The notes beneath the pieces were generated by a model. It made no database searches. It was not told where the DNA came from and was given only the letters and a program-made list of their open reading frames with translations. This document shows positions 17,695-26,865 of a stretch of DNA of 64,000 nucleotides, piece by piece. The DNA lies in the NCBI RefSeq assembly GCF_963668515.1, contig NZ_OY764864.1:1426001-1490000 (forward strand), read 5' to 3'. The translations under genes and the position numbers were made by a program. Each line of letters begins with the position of its first letter. Position 1 is the first letter of the stretch. The stretch comes from an uncultured Ilyobacter sp. GTDB lineage: Bacteria > Fusobacteriota > Fusobacteriia > Fusobacteriales > Fusobacteriaceae.

Positions 17695-19170
17695 ATGAGC
17701 ATGCGAAACTGGAATCTGGTGAAAGCTTCGGTCGCCGGCATCCTCTGCTGGGCTTTCTTGGGGACAGGGCTACTGGCCACGCCAACCGCGTCGGCCCAGG
17801 AGTTTATTGACGAGGATACCACGCCTGATCTGCCCGAGGTGCCCCGCGTCAAACGCGAGAAGATTCACGATACCAATCTGCTGCTGATTGTGGTGGACGG
17901 CCTGCGGGCTGACCACCTCGGCACGTACGGCTACGACCGCCCCACCAGCCCGGCGATTGACGCTTTGGCCAAAGAAGGCGTCGTGTTCGAGCGAGCCTAC
18001 ATGGCGGCGGCGAACCCGATTCCAGCCCTGACGTCGCTGCTGACGTCCACCTGGAGTTGTGAGCACGGGATGTTAAACGCCAAGTCGCAGCTCGCGCGGG
18101 CAAGATTCCCGATCACGCAGCGTTACCACGAGGCGGGGTTGAATCCGCTGCTGCTGACGTCGAGCGTTTATTCGTACGCGGTTCCGCCGATCGGCCGGGC
18201 TTTCAAGGAGACGGTGGTCGGAGCACCGATCAACGGCCAGAGTGTCGACGACGTGCTCACGAAGCAGGCGCAGCGTCCCTTCCTGCTGATGATTCACAAG
18301 ACCGAAACATCGGTTCCGCACCTGTCGGCTCCGGAGCACACCGCCGGTTTCAAGGACGTCCCGCAGGCCGTGCGCGACGAGTTGGCCGCACGGCTGGCGC
18401 AGCTTGCCCCAAAGAAAAAAGCCGGCGGAAGAAGTGACGAGAGTGACGACAAGACGCCCGCAACCGGCCTGGAAGACATAGCCGCCGAGTGCGTTGAGTT
18501 GTACGACAGTTCGGTGCGTCTCGTGGATGACCACGTCGCTTCGATCATCGCTGCCCTCAAGGAACAGGGCGAATGGGACAACACGCTGGTCGTGCTGACC
18601 TCCGACCACGGCTTCGGGCTGGGCGAACATGGGGAGTGGTATCGCGGCGACGGCCCGTATGACGAGTTGATCCACGTGCCGTTGATCATTCGATTCCCGC
18701 AATCCAAGTTCGCGGGCAAACGCGTCAGCGAGACAGTTTGCCAGACGGATCTTCTGCCAACGCTGAATGCGGCGTTGAAGCTGAAAGGTGCGACCGCGAA
18801 TTACAACGTGCGCGGCCGCGATCTGATGCCGCTGGTCAAGGGGCAGGAACTGCCCGGCGCGGATGACTTCATGGTCACGACGATTCGCATGAACCCGCGC
18901 AAGCTGATTACGCCGGCACAGCGCGCCCGCGGACACGTGAGCGTGGTGGCCTTCTACGGTCCGTGGAAAGGGATCTGGCACCGTGAGCCGGGCACGCTGG
19001 AGTTGTACAACCTGGACGACGATCCCGGCGAGCAGAACGACGTAGCCGAGAGTAATCCTGAGTTGACGTTGGCGATGAAGGCTTTCGCACGACTGTGGCG
19101 CGCGGATTGTTCCGACAAGGCGCCGATGCGCATTCGTCAGCGCCCGCAGATGAAGCGTCTGAACCGCTAG
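17695..19170 (+). CDS. exported sulfatase/alkaline-phosphatase-fold protein lacking the formylglycine cysteine
   Basis: A 491-aa protein with a signal peptide (SVAGILCWAFLGTGLLATPT, cleavage near ASA). The sulfatase fold is clear: LLLIVVDGLRADHLGTYGY, ELYDSSVRLVDDHVASIIAA, LTSDHGFGLGEHGEWYRGDG, IHVPLIIRF and a C-terminal YNLDDDPGEQNDVAE segment. AGGGA lies 9 nt before the ATG at 17695. What is odd: the nucleophile motif (normally C/S-x-P-x-R) reads NPIPALTSLLTS at residues 107-118, with no Cys or Ser at the catalytic position and no Arg, and the usual first metal-binding Asp pair is VD. It may therefore be a phosphatase or transferase-like relative, or inactive. Exported, probably periplasmic. 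Confidence 0.85.
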   Translation: MSMRNWNLVKASVAGILCWAFLGTGLLATPTASAQEFIDEDTTPDLPEVPRVKREKIHDTNLLLIVVDGLRADHLGTYGYDRPTSPAIDALAKEGVVFERAYMAAANPIPALTSLLTSTWSCEHGMLNAKSQLARARFPITQRYHEAGLNPLLLTSSVYSYAVPPIGRAFKETVVGAPINGQSVDDVLTKQAQRPFLLMIHKTETSVPHLSAPEHTAGFKDVPQAVRDELAARLAQLAPKKKAGGRSDESDDKTPATGLEDIAAECVELYDSSVRLVDDHVASIIAALKEQGEWDNTLVVLTSDHGFGLGEHGEWYRGDGPYDELIHVPLIIRFPQSKFAGKRVSETVCQTDLLPTLNAALKLKGATANYNVRGRDLMPLVKGQELPGADDFMVTTIRMNPRKLITPAQRARGHVSVVAFYGPWKGIWHREPGTLELYNLDDDPGEQNDVAESNPELTLAMKAFARLWRADCSDKAPMRIRQRPQMKRLNR

Positions 19171-19190
19171 AACGCGGCCGATGGCCCGGC

Positions 19191-19212
19191 CGGCGGCGCT
19201 GGTGCGCCGCCG
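19191..19212 (+). terminator. GC-rich hairpin after sulfatase-like gene
   Basis: A 9-bp perfect stem (CGGCGGCGC with GCGCCGCCG, loop TGGT) begins 21 nt after the stop codon. No U-tract follows, so it may be a factor-dependent terminator or a 3'-end stabiliser. Confidence 0.4.
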
Positions 19213-19303
19213 ACTGGCGTGGTACATTTCGTAGCGACGCCGCGGCACGGCCCCGGCGACGACCATTCATACGATCACGCAAGACGTTTCGAGGACAAAC
19301 ACC

Positions 19304-20395
19304 GTGGCTGCCAAACGAAAGAGCAAAGCGTGCCCCGCGTTGTATGCGGATCGCATCAAGCGCGTGCGGGCCGAAATGGAAGCGAAGAAGCTCGACGGCT
19401 ACCTGGTCCAGGACCGCAAGGATCAGTATTGGCTGACGGGTTTCACGGGCGAAGACGGCTACGTGCTGGTCACCAAGAAGGAAGTCGCCCTGCTGACCGA
19501 CGGGCGATTCGACGAAGCGGCGAACATCCAGGCTCCCTGGGCGGTCAAAGTGCTGCGTGAGCAGCGCACGCCGGAGCGGACGGCCAAGGAATTGAAAGCT
19601 CGCCGGCTGAAGCGTGTCGGCTTCGATCCCGACCATTTCACCGTAGCGGACTTTACGGGTACGCGCAAGGCCGCCCGGCCGGTTCAGCTCATCGCCGCCA
19701 GCGGGCTGGTGCTCGGCATGCGGCAGTGCAAGGACAAGGGTGAAGTTGACGCGATCGTCAAGGCAATCCGCGTATCGGAGAAGGCGTTCAAGAAGACCGC
19801 CAAGTGGATCAAGGTCGGCATGACCGAGTCAGACATTGCGGCCAAGCTGGCCTACGAGATGCAGCGGCTTGGCGCGAAGGATGTTTCCTTCCCGACGATC
19901 GTCGCGGTGGGGCCGAACGGCGCGTTGCCGCACTACGAGACCGGCGATCGCAAAGTCACGAAGAATTCGCCGATCCTGATCGACTGGGGTGCGGAAGTTG
20001 ACTGGTACGTCAGCGACTTGACCCGCATGATATGGCCCGGTAGCATCCCGCGCGAACTTGCCAAGGTGAACAAGATTGTCACCGAGGCACACGATGCAGC
20101 GATCGCGGCGATCAAGCCGGGCGTCACCGCGCACGAAATCGACGCGATTGCGCGTAAGATAATCACGAAAGCCGGCTACGGGTCGTGTTTTAACCACGCG
20201 ACCGGCCACGGAATGGGGCTCGACGTTCACGAAGCCCCGCGCGTCGGCAAGGGTACGAATGTGAAGCTCGAACCCGGAATGGTCATTACGATCGAGCCGG
20301 GGATTTACCTGCCGGGTAAGGGCGGCGTAAGGCTCGAAGACGACATCCTCGTGACCGAAACCGGTTCCCAGGTGTTGTCGGAACTGCCGCTGTAA
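19304..20395 (+). CDS. M24 family metallopeptidase (Xaa-Pro aminopeptidase/prolidase type)
   Basis: 363 aa, cytoplasmic. It cleaves N-terminal residues before proline or Xaa-Pro dipeptides. The N-terminal creatinase-like domain (residues about 15-140) is followed by the pita-bread domain carrying all five dinuclear metal ligands: Asp227 (LIDWGAEVD), Asp238 (YVSDLTR), His302 (ATGHGMG), Glu331 (IEPGIY) and Glu345 (VRLEDD). The GTG start at 19304 has GAGGA 8 nt upstream. It lies 16 nt before accB; in many bacteria pepP, efp, accB and accC cluster, but no efp is present here. Substrate preference between aminopeptidase P and dipeptidase cannot be decided. Confidence 0.93.
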   Translation: MAAKRKSKACPALYADRIKRVRAEMEAKKLDGYLVQDRKDQYWLTGFTGEDGYVLVTKKEVALLTDGRFDEAANIQAPWAVKVLREQRTPERTAKELKARRLKRVGFDPDHFTVADFTGTRKAARPVQLIAASGLVLGMRQCKDKGEVDAIVKAIRVSEKAFKKTAKWIKVGMTESDIAAKLAYEMQRLGAKDVSFPTIVAVGPNGALPHYETGDRKVTKNSPILIDWGAEVDWYVSDLTRMIWPGSIPRELAKVNKIVTEAHDAAIAAIKPGVTAHEIDAIARKIITKAGYGSCFNHATGHGMGLDVHEAPRVGKGTNVKLEPGMVITIEPGIYLPGKGGVRLEDDILVTETGSQVLSELPL

Positions 20396-20411
20396 CTGCC
20401 ACCCGGTCAGT

Positions 20412-20876
20412 ATGAGCACGAGAGAATCGATGGATATTAAGCACATCAAGAACCTCATCGCGCTGATGACCGAGAATGACCTCAGCGACCTCGAGGTCAA
20501 AGAAGGCGAAACGCAGATAGTCTTGCGGCGCGGCAAGCCGCCGGTCGTGCAGGCCGCGGCTCCGGCCGTCGTCGCTCCCGTGGCGGCCCCGGTTGGCGAA
20601 GCCGCACCGGCTGCACCAGCACCGGCGGAAAGCAACGACACGGTGATTCGTTCGCCGATGGTCGGAACGTTCTACGCCGCTCCCGATCCGGATTCGGCTC
20701 CGTTCGTCAATGTCGGCGACGAAGTCAACACGGAGACGGTCGTGTGTCTGGTCGAAGCGATGAAGGTCTTCAACGAAATCAAGGCCGAAGTCAGCGGACG
20801 CCTCACGAAGGTTCTCGTCAGCAACGGGCAGGCGGTTGAGTTTGATCAGCCCCTGTTTGCTGTGGCCCCTGCCTGA
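20412..20876 (+). CDS. accB: biotin carboxyl carrier protein of acetyl-CoA carboxylase
   Basis: BCCP carries the biotin between the biotin carboxylase and transferase reactions of acetyl-CoA carboxylase, the first step of fatty-acid synthesis. 154 aa: N-terminal helix MDIKHIKNLIALM, an Ala/Pro-rich linker (residues about 46-73), then a biotinyl domain with Lys118 in the EAMKVFNE motif. Two starts are possible. The ATG at 20412 is given; the ATG at 20430 would give the usual family N-terminus MDIKHIK and has AGAGA just upstream. It is followed 24 nt later by accC, as in many bacteria, and preceded by the M24 peptidase gene. Confidence 0.96.
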   Translation: MSTRESMDIKHIKNLIALMTENDLSDLEVKEGETQIVLRRGKPPVVQAAAPAVVAPVAAPVGEAAPAAPAPAESNDTVIRSPMVGTFYAAPDPDSAPFVNVGDEVNTETVVCLVEAMKVFNEIKAEVSGRLTKVLVSNGQAVEFDQPLFAVAPA

Positions 20877-20900
20877 TCGGATCGCTGTCGCGAGGCCTCT

Positions 20901-22262
20901 ATGTTCAGTCGCATTCTCGTCGCCAATCGGGGTGAAATCGCACTGCGGGTAATCCGCGCCTGTCGCGATATGGGTATCGAAGCGATTGCGGTCTATAGCC
21001 AGGCCGATCGTGACGCCCCCTATCTGCAACTGGCCCACGACGCCGTGTGCATCGGCCCCGCCGCGGCCGCCGCGTCGTATCTCAATCCGGCGGCGATCAT
21101 GTCGGCGGCGGAGATTACCGACGTCGAGGCGATTCATCCCGGCTACGGCTTTTTGGCGGAAAACTCGACATTTGCACAGATGTGCCGCGAAGCGAAGATC
21201 GAGTTCATCGGTCCGACCGTCGAGGCCATGGATTTGCTCGGCAACAAAGTCGCCGCGCGGCAACTGGCAAAGAAAGCCCGCGTCCCTACCGTGCCCGGCA
21301 GCGACGGCGCCGTCGAGGACGAGGAGGCCGCGCTCGAGATCGCCGCGAAGATCGGCTATCCGATCATGATCAAGGCTTCGGCCGGCGGCGGCGGACGCGG
21401 AATTCGCCCGGTACACAACAAGGCGGCCCTGCTCAGCAGTTTTCGCAACGCGCGGGCCGAGGCCGATGCCGCGTTCAAAGACGGCACGCTCTATATGGAG
21501 AAGCTGATCGAACGGCCGCGGCATGTCGAAGTGCAACTGCTCGGCGATACGCGCGGCAACGTCGTGCATCTGTGGGAGCGTGACTGCTCGCTCCAGAGGC
21601 GCAACCAGAAGCTCCTCGAAGAATCGCCCTCGCCGCACATCACGCCGCGCACGCGACGGAAGCTATGCGCCGCGGCGGTGCGATTGGCAAAGGTAGCCGG
21701 CTATCACTCGGCCGGTACGATTGAGTTCCTGGTGGACGAGAAGGAAAACTTCTACTTCATGGAGCTCAATGCGCGTATTCAGGTCGAGCATCCGGTGACC
21801 GAGCTGGTGACCGGGCTGGATCTGGTGCAGTGGCAAATTCGCATTGCCGCCGGCGAAACGCTGAACATCCGCCAGGACGCGATCAAGCAGCGCGGCGTGG
21901 CGATGGAATGCCGCATCAACGCCGAGAGCCCCGAGCACAATTTCCGCCCGTCGCCGGGCCGGATTGAATCCTTTGTGCTGCCGGGCGGGCCCGGTGTACG
22001 TGTAGATACCCATGCGCATGCGGGCTACATGGTCAGCCCGTACTACGACTCGATGATCGCCAAGCTGCTGGTTCATCGCCCCACGCGTGAGGAGACGATC
22101 GCCGTGTTGAGGCGGGCGCTGGCGGAATTCCAGATTGGCCCCATTCCCACGACGATTCCGCTGCACGAGCAGATCCTGTCGCACCCCGATTTTGTACGCG
22201 GCGATGTCGACACGGGGTTCATCGAGCGCAGTCTGAACATCGCCAAGCGCACGGCGAAGTGA
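20901..22262 (+). CDS. accC: biotin carboxylase subunit of acetyl-CoA carboxylase
   Basis: 453 aa, the usual length. It carboxylates the biotin on AccB using ATP and bicarbonate. Visible features: N-terminal domain [20 protein letters not shown], the ATP-grasp glycine loop [17 protein letters not shown], the [19 protein letters not shown] segment, the metal and nucleotide site [15 protein letters not shown], and the C-terminal [10 protein letters not shown] motif. GAGG is 6 nt before the ATG. Probably coexpressed with accB. The carboxyltransferase genes are elsewhere. Confidence 0.98.
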   Translation: MFSRILVANRGEIALRVIRACRDMGIEAIAVYSQADRDAPYLQLAHDAVCIGPAAAAASYLNPAAIMSAAEITDVEAIHPGYGFLAENSTFAQMCREAKIEFIGPTVEAMDLLGNKVAARQLAKKARVPTVPGSDGAVEDEEAALEIAAKIGYPIMIKASAGGGGRGIRPVHNKAALLSSFRNARAEADAAFKDGTLYMEKLIERPRHVEVQLLGDTRGNVVHLWERDCSLQRRNQKLLEESPSPHITPRTRRKLCAAAVRLAKVAGYHSAGTIEFLVDEKENFYFMELNARIQVEHPVTELVTGLDLVQWQIRIAAGETLNIRQDAIKQRGVAMECRINAESPEHNFRPSPGRIESFVLPGGPGVRVDTHAHAGYMVSPYYDSMIAKLLVHRPTREETIAVLRRALAEFQIGPIPTTIPLHEQILSHPDFVRGDVDTGFIERSLNIAKRTAK

Positions 22263-22408
22263 CGGCGACGCGCGGCCACCTCGACAATCATCACAAAAAT
22301 TCCCGCTGAATCCGGCATACCGGAATTGAGAACCGCTCCCGATCTGCTTTAATGGGCGCTGTGGAGTTCAGGCTCATTGTCAGATGCAATTGATGCGGGT
22401 TGGCGTTT

Positions 22409-23611
22409 ATGAAAATCCTGATCGGATGCGAGTTTCCCGAACCGGCTTTGGCCGAACTGCGGACGCTCAGCGAAAACGTCGTGTACAAGCCGGGGCTGGC
22501 TCCCAAAGATCTTGAGAAAGAGATCCTGGACACCGGGATCCTGGTCGTCGGGCGCAATCGCGTAACGCCGGAAGCAATCTCCGGCGCGAAATCGCTTCAG
22601 ATGATCATTCGGGCGGGAACCAATACGACCAACATTGCGATTCCGGAAGCATCGGACGCGGGCGTGTTCGTGGCGAATTGCCCGCACAAGGATGCGATCG
22701 CGATTGCCGAAATGGTATTCGGCATGCTGATCGCGCTCGATCGGCGATTACTTGAAGCATCGGCCGCAATGCGTGGCGGCACGCTTGCTGAAGCGCTGGC
22801 AGAAGATGCGACGGGACTCGCCGGGCGAACACTGGGGATGCTGGGTTTCGGACCGGTCGAATTGGCATTGGCAAAACGCGCCCGCGCATTTGGAATGAAG
22901 ACCATCGCCTGGTCGCCGACGTTGACGCCGGAAGCCGCGGCAGAGGCCGGGATGGAATTCGGAGCCTGGCCGCGTGAAGTGGCCCGCCGCAGCGACATGG
23001 TGAGCATCTACGCTCCGGAACACGACCGGGATGAGATTCTCGTCGACGAAGTGTTTCTGCGAGATCTGCGCAAGGGGGCCTATCTGGTGTACACCGGTTC
23101 GCCGGTGGCGCTCGACCAGGATGCGCTCATTGAAGTGGCCCAGGAGCGAGAACTGCGTGTGGCGTATGACTTGTTTACGCCGCAGATTCCCACCAGCAAC
23201 GCCGGGCGGTTTCAGTCGCGGTTGCAGGCGTTGCAGAACGCAATCGGCACCAACCACCTGGGTGACCGCACACAGCAGGCGGTCGAGGCCACGGCGATGG
23301 AAGTCGTGCGAATTGTGCGCAGCTTCCTGGTCACGGGTGAACTGGTAAACTGCATCAATCTGGTCGAACACAGCCCAGCCACGTGGCAGCTTGTGCTGCG
23401 GCTCGAGGACACGGTGGGCGTGCTGGCCTCGATTCTGGACCATATTCGAGCCGATGGGATCAACATCGAAGAGATGGTCAGCCGGGTCTTCACGGGGGCC
23501 CGGGCCGCATGGTGCCTAATCGCCCTCGACGAACGCCCCAGCACCGACGCGCTGGACGCTATTCGCGAGCTTCGCGGTGTGCTACACTTGGAGCTTCGAG
23601 CCCTGATTTGA
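22409..23611 (+). CDS. D-3-phosphoglycerate dehydrogenase-like protein with ACT domain, catalytic residues altered
   Basis: 400 aa with the layout of SerA: N-terminal substrate domain with MIIRAGTNTTNI, a Rossmann domain, and a C-terminal ACT domain (about 327-400, LRLEDTVGVLASILDHIRAD). Normal SerA oxidises 3-phosphoglycerate for serine synthesis. Here the Rossmann GxGxxG reads GFGPVE (146-151). The segment that usually carries the catalytic Arg (NxSRG) reads VYTGSP (227-232). The segment with the catalytic Glu (DVFPTEP) reads YDLFTPQIP (253-261). The catalytic His is kept (His283, TNHLG). The ATG at 22409 is used; a TTG three codons upstream is in frame. It may be a non-canonical or regulatory paralogue. 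The order after accC is not a known operon. Confidence 0.82.
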   Translation: MKILIGCEFPEPALAELRTLSENVVYKPGLAPKDLEKEILDTGILVVGRNRVTPEAISGAKSLQMIIRAGTNTTNIAIPEASDAGVFVANCPHKDAIAIAEMVFGMLIALDRRLLEASAAMRGGTLAEALAEDATGLAGRTLGMLGFGPVELALAKRARAFGMKTIAWSPTLTPEAAAEAGMEFGAWPREVARRSDMVSIYAPEHDRDEILVDEVFLRDLRKGAYLVYTGSPVALDQDALIEVAQERELRVAYDLFTPQIPTSNAGRFQSRLQALQNAIGTNHLGDRTQQAVEATAMEVVRIVRSFLVTGELVNCINLVEHSPATWQLVLRLEDTVGVLASILDHIRADGINIEEMVSRVFTGARAAWCLIALDERPSTDALDAIRELRGVLHLELRALI

Positions 23612-23709
23612 CGGACGGGCCGGCGAATTGGCCTGCCCAAGCAACCTTCCGGGCGCTCGGCAGTACAAGACTGAACACGACCTTCATCAAGACAGGAATA
23701 GACGCGGAT

Positions 23710-24738
23710 ATGTTCACACGGCTCGCAGCGATCCTCGTGGTTCTCGTGACGTTTTCGGCGGTCGGCGCGCAGGAGCCGGCGGCTTCGGCCGATCCGCTGG
23801 CCAGCCTCAAAGCGGAGCTGACGGTTGAACGCGAGGTCTACTACCCCGGGCAGCCGCTGAACGTCCGCTTTACGCTGTTTAATCCGACTGACGAAGCGAT
23901 CGACGTGCCCTTGCCGCCGGGAACAGACGTCGGCGACGCCGTTACGTTGCCGCTGCGGCTGATTACCGGAACCTCGGCCGAACCGTCGCTGTGGCTGGCA
24001 TACGAGGACGAGCGGGCGATTCCGTTTGGGACGAGTTCGCTTGAAACGGACGACGGCAAGACCGGCGCACTGCGGCTTGAAGCACACACGGCGGTGGGTC
24101 GGGCGCTCGACCTGGCGGCCCTGCAACGCGGCCTGCGTTACAGCGGTGAGTACCGCCTGACGTGGCAACCGCTGCACGCTCACGTTCCGGAAGTGACGCT
24201 GGATCTGCGGATCGAATCACGCAAAGACGTCGTCATGGTGACCGACTTCGGGAACATGACGTTCACGCTGATGTACGACGAGGCCCCGCGAAACGTCGAG
24301 AACTTCCTGGAACTGGTGCGCGACCGGTTTTACGACCGCAAGACGTTCCACCGCATCATTCCCGGGTTCATCCTTCAGGGCGGGTCGTCCGACGGGACCA
24401 ACAAGGGCCTGCGGCCGGATGGCAAGCTGGTGCCCGGCGAGTTTCACGACGCGCCATTTGAAGTGGGCACGCTGGCGATGGCCCGCAAGCCGAGCGATCC
24501 CGATTCGGCCAGTTGCCAGTTCTTCATCAGCCTGGCTCGTAATCCGGAACTCGATACCGATTACACAGTGATTGGGCAGACCCGCGATGAGGAAAGCGTG
24601 CGGACCTTGCAGAAGCTGGCCGAACTGCCCACCAACAAGAAGGGCGAACCGCTACGCCCGGTACGCATTCGCGTCATGACGCTGGTAGACACGACCGCGG
24701 GCGGCCCCACCCGACAGATGAACGTCAACGAGCGATAG
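23710..24738 (+). CDS. exported cyclophilin-type peptidyl-prolyl cis-trans isomerase
   Basis: 342 aa with a signal peptide (MFTRLAAILVVLVTFSAVGA, cleavage after GAQ or near). Residues about 30-180 form an unassigned beta-rich N-terminal domain with YYPGQPLNVRFTLFNPTDE, like an uncharacterised carboxypeptidase-regulatory or Ig-like fold. Residues about 185-330 are the cyclophilin domain: KTFHRIIPGFILQGG and SCQFFISL carry the catalytic Arg and active-site residues. It probably helps fold exported proteins in the periplasm. AGGA lies 12 nt before the ATG. The next element is a palindromic repeat that ends this unit. Confidence 0.92.
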   Translation: MFTRLAAILVVLVTFSAVGAQEPAASADPLASLKAELTVEREVYYPGQPLNVRFTLFNPTDEAIDVPLPPGTDVGDAVTLPLRLITGTSAEPSLWLAYEDERAIPFGTSSLETDDGKTGALRLEAHTAVGRALDLAALQRGLRYSGEYRLTWQPLHAHVPEVTLDLRIESRKDVVMVTDFGNMTFTLMYDEAPRNVENFLELVRDRFYDRKTFHRIIPGFILQGGSSDGTNKGLRPDGKLVPGEFHDAPFEVGTLAMARKPSDPDSASCQFFISLARNPELDTDYTVIGQTRDEESVRTLQKLAELPTNKKGEPLRPVRIRVMTLVDTTAGGPTRQMNVNER

Positions 24739-24804
24739 ACGCCAGGGCTCACGTGATGGGCCCAACAAGCCCCCGCCCAGGACTTAACTATTCATTCCAT
24801 CAGC

Positions 24805-24875
24805 GTGTGCCACTGCTTCAAGCAGTGCGACGCTACGTTGCTGAGGCAATCGCACTGCTTGAAGCCGTGGCACAC
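24805..24875. repeat. dispersed palindromic repeat, copy 1
   Basis: The outer arms of 26 bp (24805-24830 and 24850-24875) are reverse complements with one mismatch, around a 19-nt loop. Each arm holds a CACTGCTTCAAGCAGTG-type palindrome flanked by GTGTGC. It lies between the convergent cyclophilin and CBS genes. It shares its core with copies at 52847 and 56178 and is probably a bidirectional terminator or a REP/BIME-type element. Confidence 0.85.
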
Positions 24876-24889
24876 GGGAACGGACGGCG

Positions 24890-25339
24890 CTACTTCTCCG
24901 CCTTCCAGTTCACGCTCATCATTTCGTAGAGATAGTGAATCGTTTCCTGCTTCTCTTCGCCTTCGTCGGCCACGATGTCGCCGATGGAGATGATGCCGGC
25001 CAGACGCTCGTCCGCGTCGACGACCGGCAAGTGGCGAATGCGACGGTTGCGCATGACTGCGCGGCATTCGTCGCGATTGGTATCCAGGTCGCAGCAGGCG
25101 ACCGGCGACGTCATCACTTCGCGTACGAGCGTCTTTTCGGGATCGCGCGTGGCGGCCACGATTCGGCAGAGGACGTCACGTTCGGTGAAGATGCCTACCA
25201 CCGTGGCGTCGCGCGTCACGACCACGGCGCCGATGTGGCGGTCGTTCATGAGGCGGGCGGCCTCGGCTACGTTGGTATCCCAGTCCACACTGACAACGTC
25301 GTGGCCCTTCTTGGTCAAAATGTCCTTGACGCTCGGCAT
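24890..25339 (-). CDS. CBS-domain pair protein
   Basis: 149 aa, two CBS domains (about 10-65 and 75-135), which together form a Bateman module that binds adenosine nucleotides. Key pieces: VSVDWDTNVAEAARLMNDRH, GAVVVTRDATVVGIFTERDV, and RIRHLPVVDADERLAGIISIGDIV. No catalytic domain is attached. The ATG at 25339 was chosen because AGGGAG lies 9 nt upstream; another ATG at 25348 overlaps the previous stop but has no spaced ribosome site. It follows the hydrolase stop by only 5 nt, so both are probably coexpressed. Function unknown; it may be an energy-sensing protein. Confidence 0.9.
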   Translation of the reverse strand: MPSVKDILTKKGHDVVSVDWDTNVAEAARLMNDRHIGAVVVTRDATVVGIFTERDVLCRIVAATRDPEKTLVREVMTSPVACCDLDTNRDECRAVMRNRRIRHLPVVDADERLAGIISIGDIVADEGEEKQETIHYLYEMMSVNWKAEK

Positions 25340-25344
25340 TGCGA

Positions 25345-26262
25345 TCATCTCCCTTCGGGCATTGGAAGGCCCTGCCGTTCGAAGAAATCGGCCGGCAGCG
25401 GCCGCGCAGCCTCGTGCTGCTTGATCAACGGTGCCAGGTACGACGCGGCGAATCTGCGTGAGGCCCAGCCCAGGTGCGTGCCATCGGCCCCGGCCCGTTT
25501 GAGCTGCTCGTCCCAGGCCATCTGGCGCAAGCGGGCGTCGTAGAGCTCTTGCGCCCAATCGCTGAGATCTTCGGGCAGGCGAAAGCCGACGGCCCCCGCT
25601 GATACGCCGTGTTCCCGATCGATCGGCCCGAAGAGCGACGTTCCGACTTTCAAAAAGCTTACGTCGTAGTCCGAATAGAAATTGCAGATTCCGTAGCGCG
25701 CCCGACACAACGCGGTTGTCAGATCGTATTCAGGGGATAGGGCCGGAGCAAGCAGGATCGCCATGTCGACCGATTCGCCCGGAGGAAGCTGCTCCAGCGC
25801 GAGCACCGCGACTCCCCCGCCGCCGGAATGCCCCACCAGATGGACCGGCCGGCCGGGATTGTGTTGGTGATATTCGACGATTCGCTCGGCGAGCAGGCGG
25901 GCCTGCTCGCGATTGCGCTGAAGATCGGTGAGATTGACGAGCAGATTGCCCGGAATCACGGAAGTCCAGTCGTAGATTTCAATCGCGGATGAAACGCCGC
26001 CGTCATCGAGCCCGCGAACGATGTTGCGGTTCCAGATGCTGCGGCCCTCGATGCCGGGCAGTACGAACACGACGCCACGGCGATAGCGTGCTTCGCTCGC
26101 GGTGGGCGTGCGGCAGCCTGGGGCGACGATAGCGAGAGCCAGGAGCGTTGCGGCGGCGAAAACGCGCAGTACGCGTGAATAAGTCGCAGAACGCGAGAAA
26201 CACTGCTGAGCAGCAGCGGCATGCAACGGGCTGGTGTTTCGTGGAGTACGTCGTCTCGGCAC
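25345..26262 (-). CDS. alpha/beta hydrolase-fold lipoprotein
   Basis: 305 aa. A hydrophobic stretch (VLRVFAAATLLALAIVAPGC) ends in a likely lipobox. The rest has an alpha/beta hydrolase pattern: VVFVLPGIEGRSIW, and the nucleophile elbow GHSGGGG within VHLVGHSGGGGVAVLALEQL. An acid and His cannot be assigned with certainty. The GTG at 26262 was chosen because AGGGAA (26270-26275) lies 7 nt upstream; it leaves a long basic n-region (VPRRRTPRN). A longer start would overlap the MreD gene by a few bases. Its neighbours are envelope genes, and it may act as an envelope esterase or lipase. Confidence 0.75.
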   Translation of the reverse strand: MPRRRTPRNTSPLHAAAAQQCFSRSATYSRVLRVFAAATLLALAIVAPGCRTPTASEARYRRGVVFVLPGIEGRSIWNRNIVRGLDDGGVSSAIEIYDWTSVIPGNLLVNLTDLQRNREQARLLAERIVEYHQHNPGRPVHLVGHSGGGGVAVLALEQLPPGESVDMAILLAPALSPEYDLTTALCRARYGICNFYSDYDVSFLKVGTSLFGPIDREHGVSAGAVGFRLPEDLSDWAQELYDARLRQMAWDEQLKRAGADGTHLGWASRRFAASYLAPLIKQHEAARPLPADFFERQGLPMPEGR

Positions 26263-26338
26263 GGATGTGTTCCCTGGCCCAGAACTCGAAAAGACGCAGT
26301 ATGGGCATGGATCAGGCGGCGTCAATGGCCTGTGGAAA

Positions 26339-26842
26339 TCAGGCACTTGATGCGCGGTAGCGGCGCCGGCTGCCGCGGTGAATTACGCCGGGCAAACTGG
26401 GAACAAACATGATTAGCACAGCGACGACGATCGCCGTGACGCCGGCGGCATAGACTGCACCACGGATGGAGATCACGCCGGTGCCGGCCCAGTAGTACAG
26501 GTGCAGCAAATAGAGCAGTTGCCCGGGCCAGGCGGCCAGCACGGCCGCCAGGCCGCGCACCCACCACACGTGCATGTTGCCGAGTTCGCGAATGTACGTC
26601 AGCAGAACCGCAGTCAGACCCAGTGTGAAAGCGTGAATGCCCAGGGCGTCGGCGCTGCCCAGGTCCTGGGCAAGGCCGATCAAGAACGCCGCAATGCGGG
26701 CATCGTGTGTCGGCGCGAAGAGCGAACATAGGAGTGCAAACGCCAGGAATAAATCGACAGCGGGAAAATCCAGAATGGACACTACCCCCACCTGAAGCAG
26801 GTAGGTGAAGAACAGCGCGATGGCAAAACCGCCCCAGGCCAT
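26339..26842 (-). CDS. MreD-like rod-shape membrane protein
   Basis: 167 aa with five or more transmembrane helices. VDLFLAFALLCSLFAPTHDA, IGLAQDLGSADALGIHAFT and a second hydrophobic half resemble MreD, which works with MreB, MreC, RodA and PBP2 in lateral wall synthesis. No mreB or mreC lies in the window, which weakens the call, but a stand-alone mreD-like protein is known in planctomycetes. It sits 23 nt after the lipoprotein gene stop. Confidence 0.62.
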   Translation of the reverse strand: MAWGGFAIALFFTYLLQVGVVSILDFPAVDLFLAFALLCSLFAPTHDARIAAFLIGLAQDLGSADALGIHAFTLGLTAVLLTYIRELGNMHVWWVRGLAAVLAAWPGQLLYLLHLYYWAGTGVISIRGAVYAAGVTAIVVAVLIMFVPSLPGVIHRGSRRRYRASSA

Positions 26843-26865
26843 GCAGTCGCCGCCTTTCGTCGCTC

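Noticed and set aside
24805..24875. CRISPR-like repeat
   Set aside because: The copies are single palindromes far apart, not direct repeats with regular spacers, and no cas gene is seen.
25349..25708. N-terminal extension of the CBS-domain frame
   Set aside because: It lies antisense-free but inside the hydrolase coding region in another frame and has a random Arg/Gly-rich composition; AGGGAG selects the start at 25339.
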